DNA of 64,000 bases from Paraburkholderia lacunae (GTDB lineage Bacteria > Pseudomonadota > Gammaproteobacteria > Burkholderiales > Burkholderiaceae). Location of the stretch: positions 1 through 64,000 of the forward strand of contig NZ_QHKS01000035.1 of NCBI RefSeq assembly GCF_003353175.1. The letters run 5' to 3'. Each line of letters starts with the position of its first letter. The first letter of the stretch is position 1. The position numbers and the translations under genes were made by a program. Under the pieces are notes generated by a model. It was not told the DNA's origin and made no database searches. It worked only from the letters and a program-made list of their open reading frames with translations. Below are positions 1 to 8,868 of the stretch, one piece after another.

Positions 1-20
1 TCACCGAAGGCTTCAGCCAT
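1..20 (-). CDS. 5' end of a gene leaving the window, unidentified
   Basis: Read on the minus strand, an ATG at position 20 opens the codons for M-A-E-A-F-G before the window ends. A clear GGAGG ribosome binding site lies at 28-32, seven bases upstream. The strength of the Shine-Dalgarno sequence is the only reason to call this a gene start. Six residues are too few to suggest a product. It would be transcribed divergently from the aminotransferase gene to its right, so the roughly 330 bases between them should hold both promoters. Confidence 0.45.
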
Positions 21-357
21 TTCGTTGCCTCCATAGCTGCTCCGGTTGCTTCCGGCTGGAGCGGTTGCCGGGCGGGACTTACACCCGCTGGAAAGCGCCA
101 CCTTTTCACGGCGCACACCCATTTCCGTCATTCGAATCCTCCCCAACTCGATGGCGGCTGTCTGAGTCCAACGGCCATTCGCTTCCGATGTCGGTCCGGC
201 AGTAATCGATCATCGTTCGAAAACTGGCTATTTTGCGCTCCGCCTGGAGTGCTCGCATTGAAATACGCCCAAGTAGAAACAGCATGGATGCGTAATGTCA
301 CTTGCCCCTGGCCCGCTTTCCCATTTCAATGAAGTTGGTAGGGACAAGGAGGACATC

Positions 358-1515
358 ATGGCAGTCACGCGCTTGCAAAACATTCCAGGCATCGGGGTTG
401 ACAGGATGGCCGACAAGGCGGACTCGATGCGAAACGCCAACATTCTTCGGCTAGAGAACCTCGACACTGACTTGCGGCCGCCACCGGCGGCGATCCGGCG
501 CACGCACGACGCGATCGATGACGATGCTGCCAACAGCTATCTACCATTCATGGGACAGCATGCGCTGCGGGAAGCCGCAGTCGAGCGCATTCGACGCTTC
601 TCTGGCGCCACATACGACCCTGATGCCGAATGCATCATTTCCGCGGGTGGTTTGGCCGGAATCCTGAATGTCCTGCTATCGACACTGGAGAAGGGGGACG
701 AGGTCGTACTCACCGATCCGACCTATGCAGGCCTGATCAATCGCGTCTACCTCGCTGGGGGCGTGCCAAGATTTGCGCGCCTCATACCAGGGATCGATGG
801 CTGGCGACTTGACCTGGAGAGTCTCGCTGACGCGATTGGGCCCCGCACACGAGCATTGCTCATCATGTCGCCGTCGATGCCGACTGGCTTCGTCGTGTCT
901 GCGCTGGAGTGGGGGGCGATCGCCCTGCATTGCGAGCGGGCCGGTGCGTGGCTGGTATATGACGCGGCCATGGAGAGAATCCTGTTTGACGGTCGGAAGG
1001 TCGTCCACCCCGTTTCTCTGCCTGGTATGCGCGAGCGCACCATCACCGTCGGCTCAGTTTCCAAGGAGTACCGCATGATTGGCTGGCGAGTCGGCTGGAT
1101 AGTCGGGCCGGAGCAGCTTATGGCCGACGTTCGGCTGACCAGCCTATCGAACGTCGTGTGCCAGGTCGGCATCGCAATGTCAGGGGCTACTGCCGCATTG
1201 ACTGCCGACGATGATGGCGTGGCCGCGGCGACGGCAGAGTGGGAAAGGCGTCGCGATGCGGTGATGTCCGCGCTGACGGATCTTCCCGTGATTCGTCCGC
1301 ACGGCGGATGGTCTCTTCTGATTGATACTCAACAGCTCGGTCTTGCACCGTCGGAGGCCTCCAGGCGCTTGTTGGAGCGAGGCGAAGTGGCGGCCACGCC
1401 GATGGATAACTGGGGGCCAAGCGGTAGCCGCTACCTGCGCCTCGTATTTGCCAATGAGCCCATCGAGCGCCTGGCTGACATTCGCGCGCGGATTCGTCTG
1501 TCTTGGGACATCTGA
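358..1515 (+). CDS. PLP-dependent aminotransferase, class I/II (fold type I)
   Basis: The 385-residue product has the layout of an aspartate-aminotransferase-fold enzyme: a substrate-binding N-terminus with SYLPFMGQHALREA, a glycine-containing ISAGGLAGI phosphate-binding stretch, the Schiff-base lysine in SVSKEYRMIGWRVGW, and a C-terminal arginine in SRYLRLVFANEP that should bind the substrate carboxylate. I chose the ATG at 358 because AAGGAGG sits just upstream (344-350); the frame is open further upstream but has no better ribosome site. Two usually conserved positions differ. The Asn of the NPTG motif is Met (SPSMPTG), and the Asp-x-x-Tyr motif reads D-A-A-M, so Tyr is also Met; the Asp that contacts the pyridine nitrogen is kept. 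Substrate cannot be told from sequence. The gene stands alone, with no operon partner in the same direction. Confidence 0.85.
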   Translation: MAVTRLQNIPGIGVDRMADKADSMRNANILRLENLDTDLRPPPAAIRRTHDAIDDDAANSYLPFMGQHALREAAVERIRRFSGATYDPDAECIISAGGLAGILNVLLSTLEKGDEVVLTDPTYAGLINRVYLAGGVPRFARLIPGIDGWRLDLESLADAIGPRTRALLIMSPSMPTGFVVSALEWGAIALHCERAGAWLVYDAAMERILFDGRKVVHPVSLPGMRERTITVGSVSKEYRMIGWRVGWIVGPEQLMADVRLTSLSNVVCQVGIAMSGATAALTADDDGVAAATAEWERRRDAVMSALTDLPVIRPHGGWSLLIDTQQLGLAPSEASRRLLERGEVAATPMDNWGPSGSRYLRLVFANEPIERLADIRARIRLSWDI

Positions 1516-2019
1516 TACGTGCAAGCCTGGCAGGCGCTTGTTAGTGAGCTCATCCTTCGTCGGTCTCCACCTCGGCCTTGCAATTCACAGGCGCGTTATG
1601 GAAGCCATGGCGAGACCCGACGTTCGAATGACTGAGTGATCGCGGGGATCGACGACGCTTCGTGGCCGGCTTCGGTCCGATGAGGGTAGGACGCTGGTCG
1701 TCGCTTCGCGACCCACTTCTGCTGTTCGGTCCGGCGGCGACGCAACGGCTGCTTTCAGGAGCTTGACCAAGAGATCTTCCCCAGTGCGTGACACAGCCAC
1801 GCCGGATCGCGGATCCGACGTTAGCCGGCCATAGGGTTCCGAGACTCCCTCACGGACGCGGCTTCCGCGCCCCGCATTCCCCCGAGGCCAGCGGCATCCA
1901 GATCAATTTCTGCAAGGCCCCACACGCGGCAACTTCTGCGTCGCACAAGACGCAAAATCGTCGACCTTTCCAGAAGTCCTGGAAGCCCCTACAGACTCAC
2001 ACGATCTTGTGCAAGCCGA
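1516..2019. other. intergenic, with a degenerate dispersed repeat
   Basis: No supportable gene lies between the aminotransferase stop and the convergent ACC-deaminase-like gene. At 1651-1678 there is a 28-base segment (starting GACGACGCTTCGTGGCCGG) that recurs in diverged form at 3562-3589 in the next intergenic space, which suggests decayed copies of a dispersed intergenic element. Short frames on both strands here have poor codon usage and no ribosome sites. No clear rho-independent terminator was found for either flanking gene. Confidence 0.5.
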
Positions 2020-3033
2020 TCATGCGAACGCCTTGTAATACGCGTTGAGAGCGGGCGCGCCGCCCAGATGCACGTACAGCACGTTCGTTCCCTTCGGAAT
2101 CTCACCCGCCTTCGTCATCGCGATCAGACCCGCCATAGATTTGCCCTCGTACACCGGATCGGTGAGCATCGCCTCAAGCCGCGCTGCCGTGCGGATCGCA
2201 TCGATCGTCCGATCGTCGGGCAGGCCATAGTCCGGGCCCGCGAAACGCGGATCGACGATCACGTCGGCGTCGTCGATCGACTTGCCGATGCCGATCAGTT
2301 CCGCCGTCTGTCGCGCGCTCTTCGTCACGGCGCGGCGCGTCATCGCCTCGTTGCATGCGGTATCGATGCCAATCAGGCGGCGTGGTCTGTCCTGCGCCTT
2401 GAAGCCTGCAACCATGCCGCCCTGTGTCGAGCCGGTGCAGGTCGCGGTGATCACGGTGTCGAAGAACACGCCCATTTCCTGTTCCTGACGCGCGAGTTCA
2501 TCGGTGAAGTTCGCATAGCCCAGGCCACCAAGGGGATGATCGGATGCACCCGCCGGAATCGCGTAAGGCCTGCCGCCTTCCCGACGCACCTGCTCGAGGG
2601 CGCGCGACCACGTCTCCTTCACCTCGGTCGAGTAGCCCTCGCCCTCCAGCAGCGTCTCGGCGCCCATCAGCCGCGACAGCAGGATATTGCCAACCTTGTC
2701 ATAGACCGGATCGTCCCAGTGTGTCCACTCCTCCTGCACCAGCCGGCAGCGCATGCCGAGCACCGCCGCGACGGCCGCAACCTGGCGCGTGTGATTCGAC
2801 TGAATGTTGCCGATGGAAACGAGCGTGTCGGCGCCTTGTTTCACTGCGTCAGCGGCGAGCCACTCAAGCTTGCGAATCTTGTTGCCGCCAAACGCGAGCC
2901 CGGACGATACATCGTCGCGCTTTGCCCACACCGAAATGCCGAGCACATCGGACAGGCGATTGAGCCGATGAATCGGCGATGGGAAGAAGCCAAGCGAGAT
3001 GCGGCCGAAGCGATTTTCGAGATCAAGTGCCAT
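2020..3033 (-). CDS. acdS: 1-aminocyclopropane-1-carboxylate (ACC) deaminase-like enzyme
   Basis: The 337-residue product matches the length and motif order of the ACC deaminase / D-cysteine desulfhydrase family of PLP fold type II enzymes. The PLP lysine is in GLAFGGNKIRKLE; the following SIGNIQSNHTRQVAAVAA contains the serine that contacts substrate; GPDYGLP and TDPVYEGKSM carry the two catalytic-site tyrosines. The Glu after Tyr in VYEGKS and the Leu in HLGGAPALN are the residues that in the literature separate true ACC deaminases from D-cysteine desulfhydrases, which carry Ser or Thr there, so deaminase (ACC to 2-oxobutyrate and ammonia) is favoured. His in QSNH, rather than the Gln of well-studied plant-growth-promoting enzymes, and the divergent N-terminus suggest a side branch. 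The start at 3033 has GGGAG upstream; 71 further in-frame codons look non-coding. No Lrp-type acdR gene is adjacent. Confidence 0.8.
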   Translation of the reverse strand: MALDLENRFGRISLGFFPSPIHRLNRLSDVLGISVWAKRDDVSSGLAFGGNKIRKLEWLAADAVKQGADTLVSIGNIQSNHTRQVAAVAAVLGMRCRLVQEEWTHWDDPVYDKVGNILLSRLMGAETLLEGEGYSTEVKETWSRALEQVRREGGRPYAIPAGASDHPLGGLGYANFTDELARQEQEMGVFFDTVITATCTGSTQGGMVAGFKAQDRPRRLIGIDTACNEAMTRRAVTKSARQTAELIGIGKSIDDADVIVDPRFAGPDYGLPDDRTIDAIRTAARLEAMLTDPVYEGKSMAGLIAMTKAGEIPKGTNVLYVHLGGAPALNAYYKAFA

Positions 3034-3664
3034 GGCGAACTCCCTGTCGAAGAACGGGGGAAAGATTGATTCTAGATTAGGTCCAAAAGGGCGAGATATT
3101 GGAGCGTGGCGCGCATTTACCTGCGGCGCCTCGCCTAGGGTCGAAGTGGAATTCAAATAGAAATTGTGTCGGGTACGCCCTCGCTCTGGGCGGAATGGTT
3201 GAGGCGCGAACATCACATTCGAGCGAGCTGCTTCGGGCGTGTCCACATGAGACGCTCCTCACCGTAGTGCAGGCTGCGTACCTTCATTGACGATTTGCTG
3301 GCACGCAATTGCCGCGGCGGCAATCCACCGGGTCTCTCTTGTATTGCACGGTATAGCCCGAGCACCAATGCAACGATCCGACGTGGTTATCAGGTCGGAT
3401 CGGATTTCAACAGATTAATGGAAGGGCTTGGGGCTACACCGGCCTTTCATCGTCACACAGAGCGGCGGCGATGGCCGATGATTCGACCTGCATAGTCGGT
3501 GGCCGAATGGCTGTTTCCAATAGAGACCGGTCGGCTGAGCGTCTCAGTCCATAGGCCGTCGAACGACGCCTCGTGGCCGACTCGGGACCGTTGCAGCAAA
3601 GCCCCCGTAAGCGCCCAGTCCGGCCTCGGTTCGAGGTATGCCGCAAGAATTCCGAAAATGATTC
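3034..3664. other. intergenic, upstream region of the ACC-deaminase-like gene, with a degenerate repeat
   Basis: This stretch holds the promoter of the minus-strand ACC-deaminase-like gene but I see no convincing -35/-10 pair. The segment 3470-3620 is rich in ACCG/CGGT-type short inverted motifs, and 3562-3589 matches the repeat at 1651-1678. Frames called on either strand here overlap one another and lack ribosome sites, so none is proposed as a gene. Confidence 0.4.
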
Positions 3665-4201
3665 TCACGGCCGCGGCCTCGCTTGTCGATCGGGTTGCCT
3701 CGCAGTCGCGGCCACCCTGTCTATCGACGCGTACAACCTACGCAGACGCGGTACCGCGTCATCACACAGGAGGACAAGGACGTCGCCCACCAATGCCGAC
3801 ATTTCAGTGGCCGCCCGCCGCGCGTGCCGTGCGAAGTAGTATTCGCCTCGCGGCGAAGCGAGCAGGCGCTTCCAGTATGCGACCGCGACGGGGAGCGGAA
3901 CCCGTTCGAGTATTGCGCACAGCGACAATGGTGCGGAGCCGATCGCGTGCCGGTCCATGGCCTCCCATCCCTCACGGATAGCCAGGATGAAGGCTCGAAC
4001 CCCGGCGCTATCCGAGGAAAGGCGTAGGGGGTCGCCGGCGACTTCATAGAGGGCGCCGCTCAAGGCGGTCACAAACACCGCGTGGCGACGCAGCCACGAA
4101 TCCATGTCGCCCACCCTGGCGACGCGAAAGCCGGCATATCGCGAGCGCTTGCTTGAAGCACGTTCTGATCCATGAATTGAGTCGAAGTCCCACGGTCGAC
4201 C
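3665..4201 (-). pseudogene. C-terminal fragment of a ketopantoate-reductase-like (ApbA/PanE) protein
   Basis: The minus-strand frame reads ...AGFRVARVGDMDSW, then LRRHAVFVTALSGALYEVAG, REGWEAMDRHAI and PVAVAYWKRLLASPRGEYYF. This is the pattern of the helical C-terminal domain of ApbA/PanE-type NADP-dependent reductases, in which D-M-D-x-W-L-x-x-H-A begins the substrate-binding helix bundle. The frame is open only to a TAG at 4202-4204, so the N-terminal Rossmann domain with its GxGxxG motif is absent. The GTG at 4114 could in principle start a 149-residue product, but no ribosome site precedes it and it would start inside a domain. I read this as the remnant of a truncated gene; the family assignment rests on motif resemblance only. 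Confidence 0.45.
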
Positions 4202-4336
4202 CTATCGCGCCATTCGACCGGGTGGTAAGTAGAGTTTTTGAGGACCGCGGGAATTTTTGAACTACAGCGATCGTTTACTCGCCTCTGGCGCTATCGCGGA
4301 GCGATTTCTCGCCCAGTCAGATGAAGGAGGGTAGTC

Positions 4337-5524
4337 ATGTCTCAGGTCTCTTGGGGTCTCAAAGCAGCGGCCGTGATCGTCCTCGCCGCCGGTTTCACAA
4401 TCGGGCATGCCGCTGACGATAGTGCGTACGTCGTCACACCACTCGTGTCCAACGTGGCAGGCGCTGCCCCGAAGCCCGACACGGTACTACAGAACGCTTG
4501 GGGTATTGCCTTTAGTCCGGCAGCAAGTCCATTCTGGGTCAACGACAATGCCACAGGCTGCTCCACGCTGTATGACGGCCAGGGGACAAAGGTAACGCTG
4601 CAGGTCTCCATCCCGCTGCCAGGCAATGTCGTACCGCCCAGCGCCTGCCGTCCCTTCTCTCCCAACAATCCACCGAGTCCCGCGCCCGCGGCGCCGACCG
4701 GAATAGTGTGGAATCCGTCACCGGCGTTTCTCGTGCCAGGGACCAAGATCCCGGCCGTATTCATCTTTGCGACCGAGGATGGCACGATTTCCGCTTGGGC
4801 CGGTGGGTTAAATCCGGCGGACCACGCCGTGATCGCGGTCGATAACTCGTCCTCTCCCTCCGCCGCCAACGGGGCCGTGTACAAGGGGCTCGTCTTCGGT
4901 GTGAATGCGAAAGGCGGGTTCCTGTTTGCGACGAACTTTCGCTCGGGGCGGATCGATGTGTTCGGGCCGAGCGGTACGAACGGCATGTTCACGCCCGCGA
5001 CGACGGACGGCAGCTTTACCGACCCACACATCCCGGCCGGCTACGCGCCGTTTGGCATCGCGAACATCGATGGCGACCTTTTCGTCACCTATGCAAAGCA
5101 GAACAATGCGAAGCACGACGATGTTGCTGGTAACGGTCATGGATTCGTCGATGTATTCGATACAGACGGCCACCTGCTGCGCCGTTTCGCCAGCCGAGGG
5201 CCGCTCAACTCGCCTTGGGGAATCACACGCGCATCGTTTGCATTCGGCCGCTTCAGCGGCAAGATCCTGATTGGCAACTTCGGCAATGGCCGAATCAATG
5301 TCTTCAACGATGACGGCTCGTTCGTCGATCAGCTGGAGGATCAGTTCGGCAATCCACTGGCTATCGACGGCCTGTGGACTCTGACACTCGGTGGCGGCCG
5401 CAACTCGAGTCCGGACACGTTGTACTTCTCGGCAGGTCCTAACGAGGAGGTCAATGGACTGTTCGGTACCATAACGCCGAAGAGCGCCTCCAAGGCACAT
5501 GCGTCGGCTGAGGACGGGCAATAG
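4337..5524 (+). CDS. exported TIGR03118-family protein (beta-propeller-like)
   Basis: The 395-residue product begins with a standard Sec signal peptide (basic residues kept to a minimum, hydrophobic core AAAVIVLAAGF, cleavage expected after GHA). The mature part has recurring short strands with Asp/Asn-Gly turns, including FIFATEDGTISAW, LFATNFRSGRIDVF, HGFVDVFDTDGHLLRRF and ILIGNFGNGRINVFNDDGSF, which suit a six-bladed propeller. The whole arrangement is typical of TIGR03118, a family of exported proteins of unknown function often annotated only by that model. AAGGAGG at 4323-4329 fixes the ATG. It is a single-gene unit followed by a long hairpin. No catalytic residues can be assigned. Confidence 0.75.
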   Translation: MSQVSWGLKAAAVIVLAAGFTIGHAADDSAYVVTPLVSNVAGAAPKPDTVLQNAWGIAFSPAASPFWVNDNATGCSTLYDGQGTKVTLQVSIPLPGNVVPPSACRPFSPNNPPSPAPAAPTGIVWNPSPAFLVPGTKIPAVFIFATEDGTISAWAGGLNPADHAVIAVDNSSSPSAANGAVYKGLVFGVNAKGGFLFATNFRSGRIDVFGPSGTNGMFTPATTDGSFTDPHIPAGYAPFGIANIDGDLFVTYAKQNNAKHDDVAGNGHGFVDVFDTDGHLLRRFASRGPLNSPWGITRASFAFGRFSGKILIGNFGNGRINVFNDDGSFVDQLEDQFGNPLAIDGLWTLTLGGGRNSSPDTLYFSAGPNEEVNGLFGTITPKSASKAHASAEDGQ

Positions 5525-5548
5525 CCGGCAGTCGCGCGTGGTTCCCTG

Positions 5549-5589
5549 CGCCACTTCCTGGCAGTGACCGTCACCGCCAGGAAGTGGCG
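5549..5589. terminator. 41-base near-perfect palindrome, probable terminator
   Basis: CGCCACTTCCTGGC at 5549-5562 is the exact reverse complement of 5576-5589, and the intervening bases contain a further GTGAC/GTCAC pairing, leaving one mismatch in the whole element. It lies 25 bases after the stop of the TIGR03118-type gene. There is no U-tract, so it would be a weak intrinsic terminator or a 3'-end stabilising hairpin. Confidence 0.55.
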
Positions 5590-6111
5590 AGCAGACGTCT
5601 TCTTCGACATGGGCTGGCCTGCCCGATCCTTACGAACCGGAGTCCTGGAAACCAACTCTTTCCTCTGAAAAACCTTGACTGACTACCTCAGGGCGTGAAG
5701 CGGGCCGTCAGGGCATCGTGCAGGCAACGGCCGGTGTCGCAAGCAAACAGACATTCTTCATACGCGACAGGCTGCGGACATATCATCAGCCACCGCTGCA
5801 CATTGCGCGAGGCGGACTCAGCGAACAAAGGGGGGCGTTGAAGTTCTCGAACGCGCCGTTCTCCTTGTTTCCCGACTAGCCGGCAAGTCTGCCGTCCGTC
5901 GCCATAGGATTACCCGTCGAACGTACCGCCGGCCGCGTGGCGTCAAACTTCCGAGCCCGCCGTGTTGGAGAGAGCGGTTGCGTACAGTCCCGCGCTGCGT
6001 CCTTGTTGACCAACAGCCAATCGTCACCTTGAATGTAGAGAGATGGGGCCAGCCACGAATTTCCTGACACGCTCGCGACCTAATCGTTTCTTTCGTCACA
6101 GGGAGGAGCGT
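5590..6111. other. intergenic, nothing recognised
   Basis: About 520 bases with no supportable coding sequence. Open frames on the minus strand here have codon composition unlike the neighbours and end inside the amidohydrolase gene. The promoter of the amidohydrolase should lie in this stretch but no convincing sigma-70 elements were seen. Confidence 0.4.
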
Positions 6112-7239
6112 ATGTACGATCGCTTTGGGCAACGTCTGCTTCTCAGTCGCTGTGGCTGCTGCAATCCTTCGATCCCCGACCCAGTCAGTGAGAAAAGGCG
6201 AGGATTCCTCACCGGCGTCGCAGAGGTAGCGCTTTCCGCCGCAGCGATCGGGACTGGATGCCTTTCGCGCGCATTTGCGCAAGCGCCGGCTATCGTGAAG
6301 TCAGACCTGGTCGATGTACATCATCATCACATTCCACCCTTCTATCTCGCTGAAAACCGTGAACGGATCACTGCGTCTTTCGGCGGCAAGCTCACTCCAG
6401 CGTGGAACACCTGGGCGCCCGAGCACGCGATTAACGCAATGGACGGCAGCGGTGTTGGCACCGCCATACTGTCGCTCACGACACCGGGCGTTTGGTTCGG
6501 TGATGCGCAGCAGGCACGGAAAACAGCTCGCCGGGTCAACGAGTATGCGGCGGATCTCGGCCGGACCTATCCGGGCCGCTTCGGGCTGTTTGCCGCCCTT
6601 CCGCTGCCCGATCAGGAAGGTAGTCTTCGCGAAATCGAGTATGCGTTCGACGTGCTGCAAGCAAACGGAATCGGTTTGCTGACCAGTTACGGTGACAGGT
6701 GGCTGGGTGATGCAGCGTACAGGCCTGTTTTCGAAGAACTCGACCGCCGCAAAGCGGTGGTGTTCGTGCATCCCACCGTGCCGTTCTGTTGTCGAACCTT
6801 GCTGGCAAACGTCCCACCGGTAGTGGACGAGATTCCGCAGGATACCGCGCGCGCCATTGCGAACCTGTTGTACACAGGCTCTTTCTCCCGATACAGAAAC
6901 GTACGCTTTATCTTCACGCACGCGGGCGGCACCATGCCGATGATGTACGGACGCATGCTCGAGTTCCCTCCAGTAAACCTTGCGGAGAAGGCCCCTAACG
7001 GCATTGAGTACGAACTCCGTCGCCTCTACTACGACATCGCCGATACAGCCTTCGCTCCGGCGATCGCCGCACTTACCAGCCTGGTGCCGACGGCACAGAT
7101 TCTTTTCGGGAGTGACAACCCCTACGCACCTTTAGCGGAGACAGTCCGGCGCATGAGGCAACTCGGCCTCTCTGACGCAGATTTGCGTGCCATCGGCCGG
7201 GAGAACGCGCTCGCGCTTCTGCCGCGTCTGACGCAGTGA
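6112..7239 (+). CDS. Tat-exported metal-dependent amidohydrolase (amidohydrolase-2 / ACMSD-like TIM barrel)
   Basis: The 375-residue product starts at the ATG after GGGAGGAG. Its N-terminus carries a Tat-type signal (KRRGFLTG followed by an Ala-rich hydrophobic stretch and AFAQA), so the enzyme should be folded in the cytoplasm and exported. Strand 1 reads VDVHHHHIPP, the H-x-H metal site of amidohydrolases; a further His occurs in VFVHPTVP, another in FIFTHAGGT, and the strand-8 Asp in ILFGSDNPYAP. This set matches the amidohydrolase-2 family that includes aminocarboxymuconate-semialdehyde decarboxylases and related decarboxylases/hydrolases. Substrate is unknown. It is monocistronic and separated by about 210 bases from the convergent metallo-beta-lactamase-fold gene. 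Confidence 0.8.
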   Translation: MYDRFGQRLLLSRCGCCNPSIPDPVSEKRRGFLTGVAEVALSAAAIGTGCLSRAFAQAPAIVKSDLVDVHHHHIPPFYLAENRERITASFGGKLTPAWNTWAPEHAINAMDGSGVGTAILSLTTPGVWFGDAQQARKTARRVNEYAADLGRTYPGRFGLFAALPLPDQEGSLREIEYAFDVLQANGIGLLTSYGDRWLGDAAYRPVFEELDRRKAVVFVHPTVPFCCRTLLANVPPVVDEIPQDTARAIANLLYTGSFSRYRNVRFIFTHAGGTMPMMYGRMLEFPPVNLAEKAPNGIEYELRRLYYDIADTAFAPAIAALTSLVPTAQILFGSDNPYAPLAETVRRMRQLGLSDADLRAIGRENALALLPRLTQ

Positions 7240-7452
7240 TAGCTTGCCTGACAGTGCTCGCCGAGCCAATACAACCACAGGTGCAGGCGCGGTCATGGGA
7301 GGCAGCTTCGGCGGCTTTCTCTTCCTGACCAAAGTCGTGAGTCCGACGGCAACGCGACTGCGGGTCGACCACGAACCTCGACTGTCGACCCTGAACTGCC
7401 CCTCGACCCGGCTCAGACTGGCCGCACGTCACTAGCTAGACCTACCGATCAG

Positions 7453-8433
7453 CTATCGGGCGCCGCGCCGAAAAACCGCGATGCCCTCGGTGCCGATGTC
7501 GAACGCCATCAGGTCTTCTCCGACCACGAGCGCGCCTTTGTAGGTCTCCCGCGTCTGGGACACGATATCGTCCGTGGTGACGTGTGGCACCGCTGGGGTG
7601 CCGATCACTGAAAGATGAGTGTAAACCGCGAGCTTTGGATGCGCGCGGCTGAACAGCATGCCCGCCTGCTGCGGCGTCACGTGGTGCGCGGCGATGAGCT
7701 GGATCGCCGGGCTCTTCATCAATTCCGGCATGACCGCAAACACCTCATGTACCAGAAGGTCGGTGCCGGTGCCGTATTTGACGACATTCTCGTCCATGCT
7801 CGTGTCGCCCGAAACGAGCACCGAGTGCCCGGCATAATCGATGCGATAACCGTAGGACGGCCTCACGGCGGGGTTGTCATGGTTGTTCTCGAACGCGGTA
7901 ACGCGAAGCCCATCCTTCTCGTAGACGACGCCCTCGGTTTTGAACTCCTCGACGGTAACGGCGACGCCCTCCGGCGAAAGCTTCTGGTCGTCCATCCGCA
8001 CCTTGATGTCATTGGAGTAGGCGCGCTTGAGATTCGACATCAGATCGGCGGCGCCGACAGGTCCGATCACATGGAGCGCCGAATTGCGCCGCCCGAAGGG
8101 CGGCGGGAGCCATCCTGTCAGCCACAGATCGGGGATTCCGACGGTATGGTCCGAACGGTAATGGGTCAGAAAGAGTACATCGATTTTTCCGAGAGGGATC
8201 TGCAGTTGATCCAGCCGGATCGTAGCGCCTCTTCCTGCGTCGATGAGGATTTTCTGTTTTCCCGCCTCGATCAGCGTGCTCGAGCCGAAGCGGTCGGGCA
8301 GAGGATCCGGGGCGCCAGTGCCGAGAAGCGTTACACGGAACAGGTCCTGCGCGGTCTGCGCCGTCGCAGCATTTGGGCGGCCGACCACAATCAACGCACT
8401 TGCGAGTGCGACGATGAGCAAGAATCTTTTCAT
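7453..8433 (-). CDS. exported metallo-beta-lactamase-fold hydrolase
   Basis: The 326-residue product starts at 8433 (GGGAGATCG upstream) with a signal peptide ending near ATAQT. The core is an RNase Z/arylsulfatase-like MBL fold: TLLGTGAPDPLPDRFGSST, ILIDAGRGATIRL, FLTHYRSDHTVGIPDLWLTG, LVSGDTSMDENV and AAHHVTPQQAG. The signature normally read as H-x-H-x-D-H is here H-Y-R-S-D-H: the second metal-binding His is Arg (codon CGT against CAT, one base change). The Asp and His that follow, the SGDT Asp and the late His are all kept, so the protein may bind one metal or be impaired. An acid-base role in degradation of an exported ester or lactone is possible but not shown. It has no operon partner. 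Confidence 0.75.
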   Translation of the reverse strand: MKRFLLIVALASALIVVGRPNAATAQTAQDLFRVTLLGTGAPDPLPDRFGSSTLIEAGKQKILIDAGRGATIRLDQLQIPLGKIDVLFLTHYRSDHTVGIPDLWLTGWLPPPFGRRNSALHVIGPVGAADLMSNLKRAYSNDIKVRMDDQKLSPEGVAVTVEEFKTEGVVYEKDGLRVTAFENNHDNPAVRPSYGYRIDYAGHSVLVSGDTSMDENVVKYGTGTDLLVHEVFAVMPELMKSPAIQLIAAHHVTPQQAGMLFSRAHPKLAVYTHLSVIGTPAVPHVTTDDIVSQTRETYKGALVVGEDLMAFDIGTEGIAVFRRGAR

Positions 8434-8868
8434 TGTTCGATCTCCCAGATCGGCGGAGAACTTCGACGCGAGGCGCTGCCGTCGAGGCACGTAGAACATA
8501 TTTCACCAGCTTCACGCGGCGCGCGAGCAACCCGACATCAGTTGCAGTTAATTCGAGCAGGGAACCGCGTCGATTGCAAGAACGGCCGGTTTCAAATGCA
8601 AGTCGCAACAGCTAGGCGTCTAGCCTGGGTGGGCGTTTCGATTGTCGCTGATCGACCCGGAGCTGCCTGCGGACATTCTCAGGGTCAATGGCAGGTTTGG
8701 GATCAGGTAGCGGCCGTTCCGACCGCAGGCTCCTCCGTCAAAACATCAGATGTGCCGCCCATCACAATAACCCGCGCGCCCAGCCAACCCAAACTTTGAC
8801 TTCCCACCCCCCTGCCATACACTAGATTCGAACCACGCTACTCATCGTGGAGCACAAGGAGAACAACC
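8434..8868. other. divergent intergenic region
   Basis: This 435-base region separates the minus-strand hydrolase gene from the plus-strand DUF1326 gene. At 8640-8730 there is a GC-rich stretch with loosely inverted CCTGCGG/CCGCAGG segments (around 8668 and 8719), resembling decayed intergenic repeats. No further gene is supported. Confidence 0.35.

Noticed and set aside
2020..3033. Naming the enzyme D-cysteine desulfhydrase instead of ACC deaminase
   Set aside because: The Glu in VYEGKS and Leu in HLGGAP are the residues reported for deaminases; desulfhydrases have Ser/Thr there. Only an assay would settle it.
2068..3069. 333-codon plus-strand frame
   Set aside because: Antisense to the ACC-deaminase-like gene; Arg/His-rich shadow.
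5818..6282. 154-codon minus-strand frame
   Set aside because: Overlaps the amidohydrolase start and its ribosome site, has no motif, and codon usage is not that of the surrounding genes.
7615..8799. 394-codon plus-strand frame
   Set aside because: Antisense to the MBL-fold hydrolase, which has signal peptide, motifs and ribosome site.
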